Origin: Bifiguratus adelaidae
Lineage: Eukaryota > Mucoromycota > Endogonomycetes > Endogonales
Reading direction: 5' to 3'
Assembly: GCA_002261195.1 (NCBI GenBank)
Contig: MVBO01000204.1
Span: 1 to 20,328 of the forward strand
DNA: 20,328 bases
A program made the translations under genes and the position numbers. Positions 1 to 9,128 of the stretch are shown here, piece by piece (the stretch's first letter is position 1; each line of letters opens with the position of its first letter). Below the pieces are notes generated by a model. The model had not been told where the DNA came from. It saw only the letters and a program-made list of their open reading frames with translations, and searched no databases.

Positions 1-509
1 TGGACAACGTGACGACCAGTCAACTGGATGTACCACCTCAGGTTTACCTATATCGTATGCACAAAATGCATCATACTCGATGCCGTCATAACGGAGGTTT
101 TTGCGACAATTGCAACACCGATATTAGGCAACAGTGGTATCGCGAAGCGCAAATGACAGCTTACAATTGTTTTGATGAGAAAACGAGCACGGAAGAACGC
201 ATCAAGATGTTTGATCCTCTCGACATGACCGACAATATCATTTCGTACGATAAGACGCTTGATGGCGTTCACCTACAGATCGATGCTGTATTTATGGAAC
301 TCACCATGCTTCTCAACGACTTTTGCAGTAGCAGCTTGGAAGCCTCCGGTATCTATGAAGAACGCTATGGCTCAATTGAGCGCGAAATCCTTCATTTCAA
401 TCCTCCCAAATGTCATAACTTTGCTGGTGTCAACGAGACCTTGTTGTCCGGCAACTGTCCACGCGCGACAAAGCTACCTCATCCCGAGAAGGATGGATTC
501 GCAATGTAA
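1..509 (+). CDS. 3' end of unrecognised gene (partial)
   Basis: The frame is open from the first bases of the window and ends at TAA 507-509, giving about 168 residues of a C-terminal exon; the true start lies upstream. The segment is hydrophilic and has an early cysteine cluster (CRHNGGFCDNC, around bases 81-116) and three later cysteines. There is one N-glycosylation sequon (NET) near the end. No membrane segment is visible. The cysteines and sequon would fit an extracellular or lumenal domain, but that is inference. I do not recognise the family. It converges with the minus-strand glycosyltransferase gene across a 306-base gap. Confidence 0.5.
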   Translation, partial: DNVTTSQLDVPPQVYLYRMHKMHHTRCRHNGGFCDNCNTDIRQQWYREAQMTAYNCFDEKTSTEERIKMFDPLDMTDNIISYDKTLDGVHLQIDAVFMELTMLLNDFCSSSLEASGIYEERYGSIEREILHFNPPKCHNFAGVNETLLSGNCPRATKLPHPEKDGFAM

Positions 510-815
510 TTTTTTGTTCCCTATCCAATAGAATTATGACCATTACTCTCATTTAACCTTTTTGGAATCTTGAGGTGCATCGTTCAAAGCGACATTGAAA
601 TTTCTCAGATCATCTGATGATACTCGATTGGAACCTTGGAATCTCAACGCAGACAGGCCAATCTAGGAAATCTCCGGAGTTTGATTGGCTGTTGTAACAA
701 TGGGCGTGCGGGGTTGAACGTAGTGGACACAAGGAGACAGAACGCGCTACGGTCTATGGGTCTTGTATATGTGCAATAGATATACAGTCTGTTATTGTAA
801 GCCAAGACTATACGA
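510..815. other. Convergent intergenic spacer
   Basis: This spacer separates the stop of the left partial gene from the stop of the minus-strand GT91-like gene. It should hold both 3' untranslated regions. Short AT-rich runs occur near 761-800. No coding frame with sensible composition and no RNA gene is seen. Confidence 0.5.
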
Positions 816-2711
816 TCAATAGTCGTCATAACCAAAAGGGACCGTATCCGTATATCCGTCCACTTGTGTAATCATCCTCTGGCTGTCCGCGATGGCTTGA
901 TCCATGGACTGAATTTTGGCCATCATGGAGGTTCCGGTATCAAACGGGTTAATGATCCGCTCGTGATTTTGTCGCTTTGGCCTTTCCTCCCGGTAAGTCT
1001 CCTCATCTGAGCCCTCCATCATGTCTTGTTCGAGGTCCTCGCTCTTTGAACGCGTCGTTGCATCCGAGAAGTGTTCGCCAGTTAGATAGTGTATTACTCC
1101 ATTGACGGCGCTTGACAAGCCTCGTATACGACACACATAATAGTACTTATCTGCGATCGTGAAGGTCACGTAAGCAAAGTCCTCCTTGGCATTCACATCC
1201 CAGTAAGGGATGGACGAGAGGATGAAAATTTGATTCCCATCCCAGAACGGAATCAGTTCTCGGAAGCGGGATGAAAGTAAAGCTTCCGCATGAATACTTG
1301 GATAAAGCATGCCTTCATGTGCCGAAGCCTTGTCCATGTAATGAAACATGAAGGGAATGTAATCCAACACAAAGCGATTGCTGATAAAATCGACCCTAAA
1401 CTTGATCTTTTTCTGGCCATTGGCGGATGTTTCTGGTTCGGCCTTGAGCAACAAAAGATGCGGTCTGTAAAATGCCGATCAGCCCGCCACGTCGATGTGC
1501 GTACGGACAAAGCTTGCCCAGTAATTCCTTCCGACTGGTATCATTGTGGTTCCTCCTCTGATTACACCTGTGCCAAGGTCGCCATCTTGCTGATACACGG
1601 AACATCGTCCGGTGCCAGATGCGCATTTCAGCACCATCAATGGTTGCAAATTGTATATAAAATAGAGCTCGTTATCAAAGATGATGGGTGTCCAGTTCTT
1701 CTGATCTTGATCGTTCGGGGATTGAAACATGACTTGGTGACCATTTGTCACGTTGTAATACCAGAACCGACGACCAGACATGGTATTCATGTTGAAGAAT
1801 ACCAAGGTATTGTTGTAGCTGTCTAGTAATAGACGCGGATCTTCGGGACCCAGGTACATCCCCATCATATCCGCTGTGGCCGGCGGAATGTATATGGGAA
1901 TAACCCGAGGTTTGTTCAACGCATCGTCCAGACGATTCCAATCCTTGTCGAAATACTCCATCCAAAGTGAGCTCGATGTGATGTAGAGCAATTCGTTGGG
2001 ATCGGGGGTGAAGTAGAGGCGCGATACCGTTTCGAAAGGTCTATGCTTTGGGTTCCAGATGCTACTCGTCGCCATGCTATGCCAGCTTTCCGGACGTTCA
2101 GAAAGGCTCAAGTGGTTTTCGCGTTCCATGACGAGAGGTGCGTTGGAGTCATCGGACATGAAACGAGTGAGATTGGGCGATATGTCGATGGCCATGTCCA
2201 ATGTGACCATGTCGTCCATATTGTAAAAGTCGGTCCAAGGTCGGCCGGGATCTGTCGTGATGTTTCTATAGTAGGTATGTACTTCTTCAATGGTTTCCCT
2301 TTCGTTATAAAGGTCGATGAAGAGATCAGAAATCTTTTGGGGCTCTTGAAACTCTGAAAGTTCTTGCTGCGGGAGATCCAACTCATGTGCACTATCTTCT
2401 GGGTCCTGCTTCGCGTCTTCGCCCTCATCCGGGCCGATCGTCATGGTTTCGTTGGTGTCGCTATAGATATTTTCAATGGCGATGTCATATACGGTAGCAT
2501 TCACCTCGATAGGCCACGTGGCAGTTGGCACAATTGTCTCTGCCGTTGAGGTTGCCGTTACATTGTCAGTTGTGGCAAGGTGCGCTACGGTCTTGGCGAC
2601 ATTGATGTGGTTCCATAGAACGTCAACCACCACAAGGAGTAGCCAAAGAGCAATGGGAAGATAGATCCATCGACTCCTCTGCGAGGGCGCAGAAGGCATT
2701 TGAAAGCCCAT
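816..2711 (-). pseudogene. GT91-type beta-mannosyltransferase-like, in-frame TGA
   Basis: This single-exon frame of 632 codons starts at ATG 2711-2709 (CCATGG context) and ends at TGA 818-816. It is interrupted by one in-frame TGA at 1481-1479, codon 411. Residues 14-33 form a hydrophobic signal anchor, as in type II Golgi glycosyltransferases. A stem with several N-glycosylation sites and an acidic patch follows. The catalytic part carries GPEDPR at 288-293, KNWTP at 338-342, RGGT, then RTHI at 403-406 and FYRPH just after the TGA. A GxEDPR motif with these followers suggests the fungal beta-1,2-mannosyltransferase family (GT91/DUF3589), which caps cell-wall mannan. No phase-compatible intron with good sites removes the TGA. 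The frame resumes unshifted for 220 codons, so damage is recent, a sequencing error, or read through. The acidic tail is unlike the core. Family call moderate. Confidence 0.6.
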
Positions 2712-2951
2712 GGTGTTTGTAAAGCACAAGCAACAACAAAGCCAATTGTGCTCGTCATTAATCTTCACTGTCCATGCGTCGTAATTTCGGCGGTGACAGG
2801 TTGCAGTTATACGTCCAATTGGTTACATCCCTCGTGCTCACAAATGAACAGAATGCTCGTCATCTTGGCCAGAATTCTCTTTCGGAGACTTTTTGGGCTG
2901 CCGTCGGCCCCATTGGGACATTCGTTTCACTTTTTAGGCATGACGGATCTT

Positions 2952-4606
2952 TCATATGTACATTCTATACGGGAATATCAGTCGTCTCCCATAGACCTCG
3001 ATGCGTTCCTGCGATTTATACGCCAACAGAACCATATGGCGTAACTTGACTTCATCACATGGAAACAGCGTGTTCTGAGGTGCGTCGAGTTCAATGTTGG
3101 CTATGTCTTGAGAGTTCACTTCGAGTGATAAAGTGCATCGCTGTGTCGCGTGTTCGGACACCTGTTTCTGGCGTAACGTAATCATATCAGTATCTGTACC
3201 TTCCTTCATCACCATCGTCATTATGGGATTGGCCTCGGCACCGTAGACAGTCATGGAAGTATCCATCCACCATTCCAAACCAAAAGTCGCGGCGCTTTGC
3301 TGTGTGGGTACATTGAAGTACAAATAGCCGGCCTCATTGGTATACAACACCTGCTTCTTGGATACACTATGGGAACGCACGCTAGCGTATCGACCGAGAC
3401 CTTGTAACTGGTTCCCGGAAACATCATGTATCTTGAAAAGCGCATCGTTCGCTTCCGGTAGCGTGTCGCTCAGAGACCAAGAACCGACTGCTCACAAGGT
3501 CAACTCGCACAAGTGAATACCCTATGGGTCACGTACCTAATTTGTTCCTGTTGGCCGAATGCGCGCGTAACGCACACTCGTCATCGACGCCTTTGCCCAA
3601 AACGCGCCGCATTTGACAAAAGAGGCTTGTAGGAACTGTTTGAATGATCGTTTCATTCACACCGTGCAGCAGTCGTTCATTGGCTTTGGATTCCCATAGA
3701 TGGACGGCGTAATTACGCTCGTATCCATATTGGTTGGCCACGTACATGTCAACCAACCCTTCATCATCCCATAAGGGCCAAAAGAACGCGTCGTAAGGGA
3801 GGACGCTGATTTCGTTGGGGAATAAAGGAGCGAGTTGACCGGGTAACCGCACCGAATGCCAATTCCAATCAGCATCATTAAAGTGTCGATAGGTATCGTA
3901 TCATCGCTGAATAAAAGGCGCGTTACGACGTGCCACAATGATGCCGTTGCACAAACCGACCCAACCGTCTCATCAGCGCGAATAAGCGCAAGGTCCAGAA
4001 CGCAAGTGACGTACACATACCTCTGCCTTCCTGCCCCATGACCACCTGCTCCTGCATCAACGATTCAAAACTCTTGAGCACCAGGATGTCCATGTCTAGA
4101 TAGATGCCTCCAAATTCCAACAAGGCTTCCAGTCGAACGATATCCGCGCGGTGAGCATAATTTTGGATGGACCGATCAAAGATCATGGTCGGTATGTCGA
4201 CCTGCCTCAGCGTCAGTTAATCTTTGACGCGATTCCAATAGACACTTTTGGGCAAGTAATGATAGTGAAAATAGATTATGTCGGGCTTCAAGACATCATG
4301 CGCTGATTGAATAGCGAAATAATGAATCATGTCAAGCTCTGGCTCTGGATCCCGCAACCCATAGACAAAGTGAACAATGTTGGGCACAGCATCTGACGTT
4401 GCCGGTGACGTGTTCAATTCCCATGCTTGCCACACCTCAATCGGTCCGTCTCTACTGGGAGGTGTGGGCCTATTGTCGAGCGGTATAAAAGGTACAACAT
4501 GTGATGTCTGCTTGATCGATTGCCGGACATGAAGCATACCCAACCATATCCACACAATACACCCTATCCATATCCATTTCGATGATTTCGTGCGGAGAAG
4601 TGTCAT
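2952..4606 (-). pseudogene. GT32-like DXD glycosyltransferase with nonsense codons
   Basis: Start is ATG 4606-4604, followed by a signal anchor (WIWIGCIVWIWLGML). Exons are 4606-4021, 3968-3537 and 3487-2952; introns 4020-3969 (GTATGT) and 3536-3488 (GTACGT) keep the frame, giving 518 codons with TGA at 2954-2952. The catalytic core is classic GT32/Gb3-synthase-like: IVHFVYG, AHRADIVRLEALLEFGG, YLDMD (DXD at 171-173), MGQEG, GLCNGI, WNWHSV, FFWPLWD, YAVHLWES. It should transfer a nucleotide-sugar residue in the Golgi lumen. A TGA at 3903-3901 (codon 218) falls exactly where the family has Trp in an R-W-Y motif. A TAA at 4219-4217 (codon 130) sits between YWNRVKD and LTLRQVDIPT; a 42-nt intron there is possible but would delete conserved YWN. 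About 180 extra C-terminal residues look beta-rich. Confidence 0.72.
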
Positions 4607-4919
4607 GTCAATGAGCGTGCCATGGGAATGAGGATCATGGCCAATCCTTGGTCCAGATGACAATCACGCTATTACTCCTCAATTCCATCCGATATCTCTT
4701 CCTTCTAAACTGGAATAAGCCTTGTTCTATCAGGTCAGGTCATCTATTTCTTCCCATATCTACTCGTATAGCTTAGCCTTGATCTGGTCATACTGCCAAT
4801 GTCATCATCCGAAGCTTATTCAGGGACGATGATACGGAGTGATGTCATTGACCATATATGGAAGGTATTATGAAGGTATAAAGCAAGGCGCGTAGAACAC
4901 GGTCTACGACAATAACACC
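4607..4919. promoter_or_regulatory. Divergent promoter region with TATA box
   Basis: This 313-base gap separates the ATG of the minus-strand GT32-like gene from the ATG of the plus-strand His-rich gene. A TATAAA lies at 4877-4882, 38 bases before the plus-strand ATG and correctly oriented for it. The rest is pyrimidine-rich with no coding signal. That the TATA box is used is inferred from position only. Confidence 0.4.
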
Positions 4920-5639
4920 ATGGTATTTGGATTCCACAAGACTGAACAACAACGACTTCGGGATGAGAGTGAACATCATCCTGTAAGGGACATGGCTGCC
5001 GTGGGTGGCACAAAGGCCATGTAAGTAGGAATTTGAATCCGAGATTGGAAAATCAGAGTATTCATTCAATGTCTCCTTAGCTTGACGCACCATGATCACA
5101 AGGACGGACACAATCATCCTATTCGCAACGATGTGGCTGCAGGTCTCGTAGGGGCTGGTATGCATCATCATCATAACAAGGAACGCCGGGAAGTGGCTCA
5201 AGAAGAGGCTGCTGCCGGTCAAGGAGGTCTTCTTCATCATCATCATCACACCGGTGTTCCCGCTACAGGTACCGGTGCTGTAGGTACTGGCGCTGCGGTG
5301 GGTACAGGTGCCGCTACCGCCACTCCAAGTCACATGCACAATGGAGTCAATGGCAATCAATATGGCCTCGCTCCTGCCAATATTTCTCCCTCCGCACAAG
5401 CGACCCATGCCCGTTCCCTTCAAAGCAAAGCCAGACTTCAACATTTCCTTGGATCCCTCGTCTGCTCCCAATCCATCAAGATGAAGGCTGATCGAAAAAT
5501 GGCCGCTGCTGACTCTGAACTCAAGGCTGCTCAACATCAATCCGAAGCCAACCGATTACAACAACAGGCTGCCGGTCATATGGCTGCTGCCAATACTGCT
5601 CCTGCCGGCAATGCTGTTGCTCCCATGAGTGTGCACTAA
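4920..5639 (+). CDS. His-rich, Ala-rich hydrophilic protein
   Basis: Exon 1 is 4920-5020, starting at ATG in an ACCATGG context. The intron is 5021-5080 (GTAAGT...CCTTAG) and exon 2 is 5081-5639 with stop TAA, giving 219 residues. The N-terminal third is rich in His-Asp-His pairs and has two poly-His runs (four at about 5164, five at about 5233). A Gly/Thr/Ala linker of repeated GTG units (GTGAVGTGAAVGTG) follows. The C-terminal part contains a short hydrophobic patch with one Cys (HFLGSLVCS) and then an Ala/Gln/Lys-rich amphipathic helix. There is no signal peptide. The composition is reminiscent of hydrophilin or LEA-like stress proteins, and the His clusters could bind metal; both are guesses. 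I do not recognise a family. The splice junction restores one frame, so I trust the gene more than any function. Confidence 0.75.
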
Positions 5640-5759
5640 ATATTCCCATTGTATGTCATATCACTTGTATATACCTATTGCAATATGTAGTCTATTAAGC
5701 ACCTACACCTTCTCTACCGTGCTTCTCCTGTCCTTACTTTCCATCCTTTAAAGCTTCAA

Positions 5760-6825
5760 ATGCATCCAAAAGAGAGAACAATGGACCCAATTTCCCTCAT
5801 GGCTTCGACAGATTTCCAGCGACTCAGACAACGGCATCAAGAAGCGAGTGAGACCATCTCTCGACTGGAGCATTTACATGGCCACATTGTGATTCAACAA
5901 GAACTTGTTGCACTGGTACGCGATCAACTGAGAGACATTGAGTTTCAAACGGCAGTGAGTGAGGACGTGTGAGGTTCATCGACTTTGGCTAAAGGACCGC
6001 AGACCTTACGACAGATTGCCGAGATGCAAGACCATACCTCCGACCGTATCGACCTGCTTCATCAAGTCGACGAGTTTGAACACGCACTCAAAAGGTAAAG
6101 ACACACCTAGCCTCGTTATCTTGTCTCGCTCCACACTAACATTGGGTTAGTTTACAGGTCGCCTCAAGGCGCGCGGTGCTTGCCTCCAAACGCAATGTGG
6201 AACGACAAGCCCAACTAGACCGCCAAAGCCTCTTTTCATCCTCCGACCTCAAACAACGCAAGAAACCCCAGGGCAACGCTCTCCAAACGTCCACCAACAT
6301 CACGGAGAGTTTACAGCGGACACAGCTCTTGATGCAACAAGAAATCGAAAAGAGCGCCGAGTCTGCGCGGGTCCTAGGCAAGTTTTTCCATCAGTGCGCT
6401 ACATGTGTGCTGATGCCCACACCCTAGAGGAATCCACACATACCCTTCAGAAAGCGCTGAAGGAGTATGGCAACCTCGATGCCCTCCTCAACCTTTCCAA
6501 GCAAGTAATTGGATCCCTAGAACAAGGCGATTGGATGGACAGGATGCTGTTGCTCTTTGGCCTCCTCTTCTTCTCCCTTGTCGTGGCTTACATTATCAAA
6601 CGACGAACGTGGGATGTGGGCATGAGTATGTTGGGATGGTTTATGGGATGGAATAAGAGCAAGGCCAAGGCCGCCAAGGCGGCGGCGACGCAAATGACTA
6701 CGGTGGTGCATACCTTGACCACGGCGAGTCCGGATGCGACGACGAGTACGGCGGTGGATGTGACCTATGCGGTTCGTACGGCTGCGGACGGGGCCGTCTA
6801 CTCGACGCTGGTGGCTGCCCCCTAA
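5760..6825 (+). CDS. sec20: Sec20-type ER SNARE
   Basis: Four exons, 5760-5954, 6003-6094, 6151-6377 and 6428-6825, give 303 residues ending in TAA. The third intron starts with GC (entry 6378-6427). Sec20 is the Qb-type SNARE of the ER that receives Golgi-derived COPI vesicles with Ufe1, Use1 and Sec22. The Sec20 domain is clear: LQRTQLLMQQEIEKSAES, then ESTHTLQKALKEYGNLD, then SLEQGDWMDRM just before one membrane segment at about residues 211-228 followed by KRRTW. The N-terminal half is helical and heptad-rich, as expected. The lumenal tail is about 75 residues, Ala/Thr-rich, ending VAAP rather than the HDEL retrieval signal of budding-yeast Sec20. An in-frame upstream ATG is absent; Met8 is an alternative start. 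It converges with the Air gene over 109 bases. Confidence 0.9.
6378..6427 (+). other. GC-AG intron in sec20
   Basis: This 50-nt intron starts GCAAGT and ends CCCTAG, with a CTGAT branch-like motif about 18 bases before the acceptor. Splicing gives VLEESTHTLQ, continuous with the Sec20 domain. No GT donor in the right phase is nearby. Confidence 0.8.
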
Positions 6826-6934
6826 GGACAGCCGCCATGGGAGAACATCCGGACTGTACATACGCACCTTTTGATACCAACTGTATTATCGTCTAGAATG
6901 AATGCTGCGCTAATATACAGGTGTGCTTTTGCAT

Positions 6935-9126
6935 CTAGTATCCACCATAGCCACCCTTGTACCTCGGTTTTGGGGCAACGGGTTGAACAGGACGGAAAGA
7001 TGGTTTGGGACCGCCTCCAAGCATGCCTTTCTTGGTGGGTTTCGGCAAGCCGTCGTCGTTGGAGTTCGCGTAATGAGGGCCGGATTGAGGTGGAGGCGGT
7101 GGAGGAGGATAGACAATGTTGGATTGGGCCGGAGGGTAGAGGGGTTCGGGTGGAGGTGGATAGGTGTTGCGTGGCAAGTCCATTGGATGAGGTAGTCGGG
7201 CATCACCTCCTCGCTGCTTGAGCTGGCTCCAATTTGGATTGAGATTAGGCGCAGGGTTGTTGGGCCGAGATGCAGGACCACCCGACAATTTTCCGGATCG
7301 TGTGGGTTGAAGGGTGCCGGATTTCGATGGCTGCAATACCGCTCCGGGTCTTGATTCACCTAATTTGCCCTTCTTGGATGGAACGGCGGGTGCCGGCGAT
7401 GGATTTCGAAAAGCTGAATTAACATCCCCACCCTTCTTGCCGCGTCCATGCTGGATCACGACCCTCATCTTATCCGCAGTAGACTTTTTCAGCAATCCAG
7501 CATGCGGGTTTGGTTTCGGTGGAGGATGATGAGCCTCCTCCGGAGTGCGATCAGAGTCTTGGTATTTGCGCTTTTTCTTGGCGTTGTCGTCTCTGTTGTA
7601 TTTATCGGCTTTGTTTCTCGTGCAATTCCAATCACCAAACGCTGTGGTCACCTCCCGTAAGGCTTGTCGGTCAGTAATCATGCGCAGCGCCGGACAATCG
7701 TCTCCAAAGTGTCCCTGCGAAGCGCAAAAGTAGCACCATTTTCGGATAGGGTTCAGTATTCCCTGAGATTTTTCTTCCTTGTACACGCGCCATATCAAAT
7801 GACAATCCTACGAAACGACGTTAAAAAACGCCTTGTCTGTATCAGGCACGCGACTTACATCAGAGTGATGCATCCGACTATGACACCGAAAGCATTTCAT
7901 GGCTCTCCGTTCTTCGAAGGAATGGTTGCGTTCCGGACAATTCTGTAGAGTGTCAATACTGTGTCATTGCATGAGCCACGAGCTTGCAGCTCCACCTACC
8001 GATCGAAGGTGTCCACGGCGAAGGCAGTTTAGGCATGTCTTGTCTATAGTACATTCTCGCGTATTGTGACCCAGGGAATTGCATTTTGAGCACTGCCGAT
8101 AGGTCACTTATTACAAATATAAATGTGAATGGAGGCGTACGTACCTTTTCTATGGGGCAATTGGAGGCCATATGTCCCTTCTTCATACAATTCAAGCACC
8201 GCTTTTCCTCTATCCGTTGTTGTCGCACCGTCTTGTCAATAAAATATCGACTCTTCATGAGCCCAGCCTAGAAATGACTTGTCAGCACGCAAATTGCAAG
8301 CGCATAATGTGCAGGCTACCTACATCCATTGTATCTAGGTAATCGAAATCACGATCTTCTGAGTCATTGGTAGTTGTGGAGGGTGTAAGAACGTTGGCGT
8401 CGATATCAATGTATTGTGTGACCTTGAGAGGCACCGTAGCCTTTCCTGCATCCCGATTCCCTATGCTCACTTGCACTTGTGTCTCGCTAGCCATCATCTC
8501 TTTAGGCGTCGGTGCCACCACTGCATCGAGCATTGAGCTCTCTTGCTCAAACGCAGCGGCGTCATTCTGGACAGCTGCACCTTGCTCGTCGTCAGAATCC
8601 TCGGAAGCCGACGAATCCTCACTCGCTCCATGCTGTGCTGTGATTGAAACTCCTGTAGGCATCCCCAAGACCTGATCGGGCGTCTTTCGCTTTTCGACCG
8701 CATACCGAGAGTCTAAGTCGCTGTCACCGTCATCTCGTGGTACCTGCTCGACCTTTTGTGCGCCTGCATGCGTCTCTATGTGCGCAAGTCCCAAGAGCCT
8801 GCTTGCCCGCTCTTCCCCTTGATCGTCTTCTTCCTCTCGATCGAGCGACGATTGCACGTCGTCGTTGCTTGAAAGGTCCGCCTCAGATCCCGATTCACTC
8901 TCTTCTGACTCTGCGCCACCCGACAATAGACTCTGCTACAGAACCCCCGGTCAATCACAATGTCATGCCACCATGGCTTCATGCATCATACCTTTTGAAT
9001 TGCATATGGATTACCATAATGCAAGTGCCCAAGCATGCGATCCTCAACATCACTATCCGGTGCATCGCTATCATCTTCAGAAGAAGGCTCTCTATACAAC
9101 TCGTCTTCATAGGTATCCTCGTCCAT
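6935..9126 (-). CDS. air1: Air1/Air2-type zinc-knuckle protein of TRAMP
   Basis: Six exons, 9126-8992, 8935-8324, 8267-8145, 8092-8000, 7942-7859 and 7807-6935, all phase 0, give 639 residues ending in TAG. Five CX2CX4HX4C knuckles lie at residues 273-286, 291-304, 310-323, 338-351 and 374-387, the number found in yeast Air1/Air2. The sequence IWRVY at 354-358, between knuckles 4 and 5, matches the IWRXY motif by which Air proteins bind the poly(A) polymerase Trf4. The likely role is RNA-binding subunit of the nuclear TRAMP complex, which feeds aberrant RNAs to the exosome. The first 250 residues are acidic and Ser-rich (disordered). The C-terminal 250 are Pro/Gly/Lys-rich with poly-Pro and end in RYKGGYGGY. 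The start codon is only 2 nt after the Tlg1 stop; Met29 (DRMLGH) is an alternative. The gene is much longer than yeast Air2. Confidence 0.9.
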
Positions 9127-9128
9127 CC

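Noticed and set aside
1479..1481. Selenocysteine at the GT91 TGA
   Set aside because: Some early fungi do make selenoproteins, but this family is not one, and I see no supporting 3' stem-loop that I could defend by eye.
3901..3903. Repeat-induced point mutation as cause of the nonsense codons
   Set aside because: TGG to TGA here would be a CpC change on the other strand, not the CpA target of RIP, and the genes do not appear duplicated or AT-biased within the window.
816..4606. UGA reassigned to tryptophan in this genome
   Set aside because: Both glycosyltransferase genes carry in-frame TGA, one at a Trp site, and the three TGA-terminated frames each meet TAA or TAG soon after. But Sec20, Air, Pex11, Tlg1, Atg17, BAG and the others use only TGG for Trp and contain no in-frame TGA. 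Local lesions are simpler.
5160..5255. CAT/ATG triplet tract as a functional microsatellite
   Set aside because: It is the coding source of the two poly-His runs and is too short to treat as a separate repeat element.
4845..5540. 231-codon minus-strand frame opposite the His-rich gene
   Set aside because: Its poly-Met and Thr/Ser runs mirror the CAT/GGT repeats of the plus-strand gene, it crosses the plus-strand intron, and it matches nothing.
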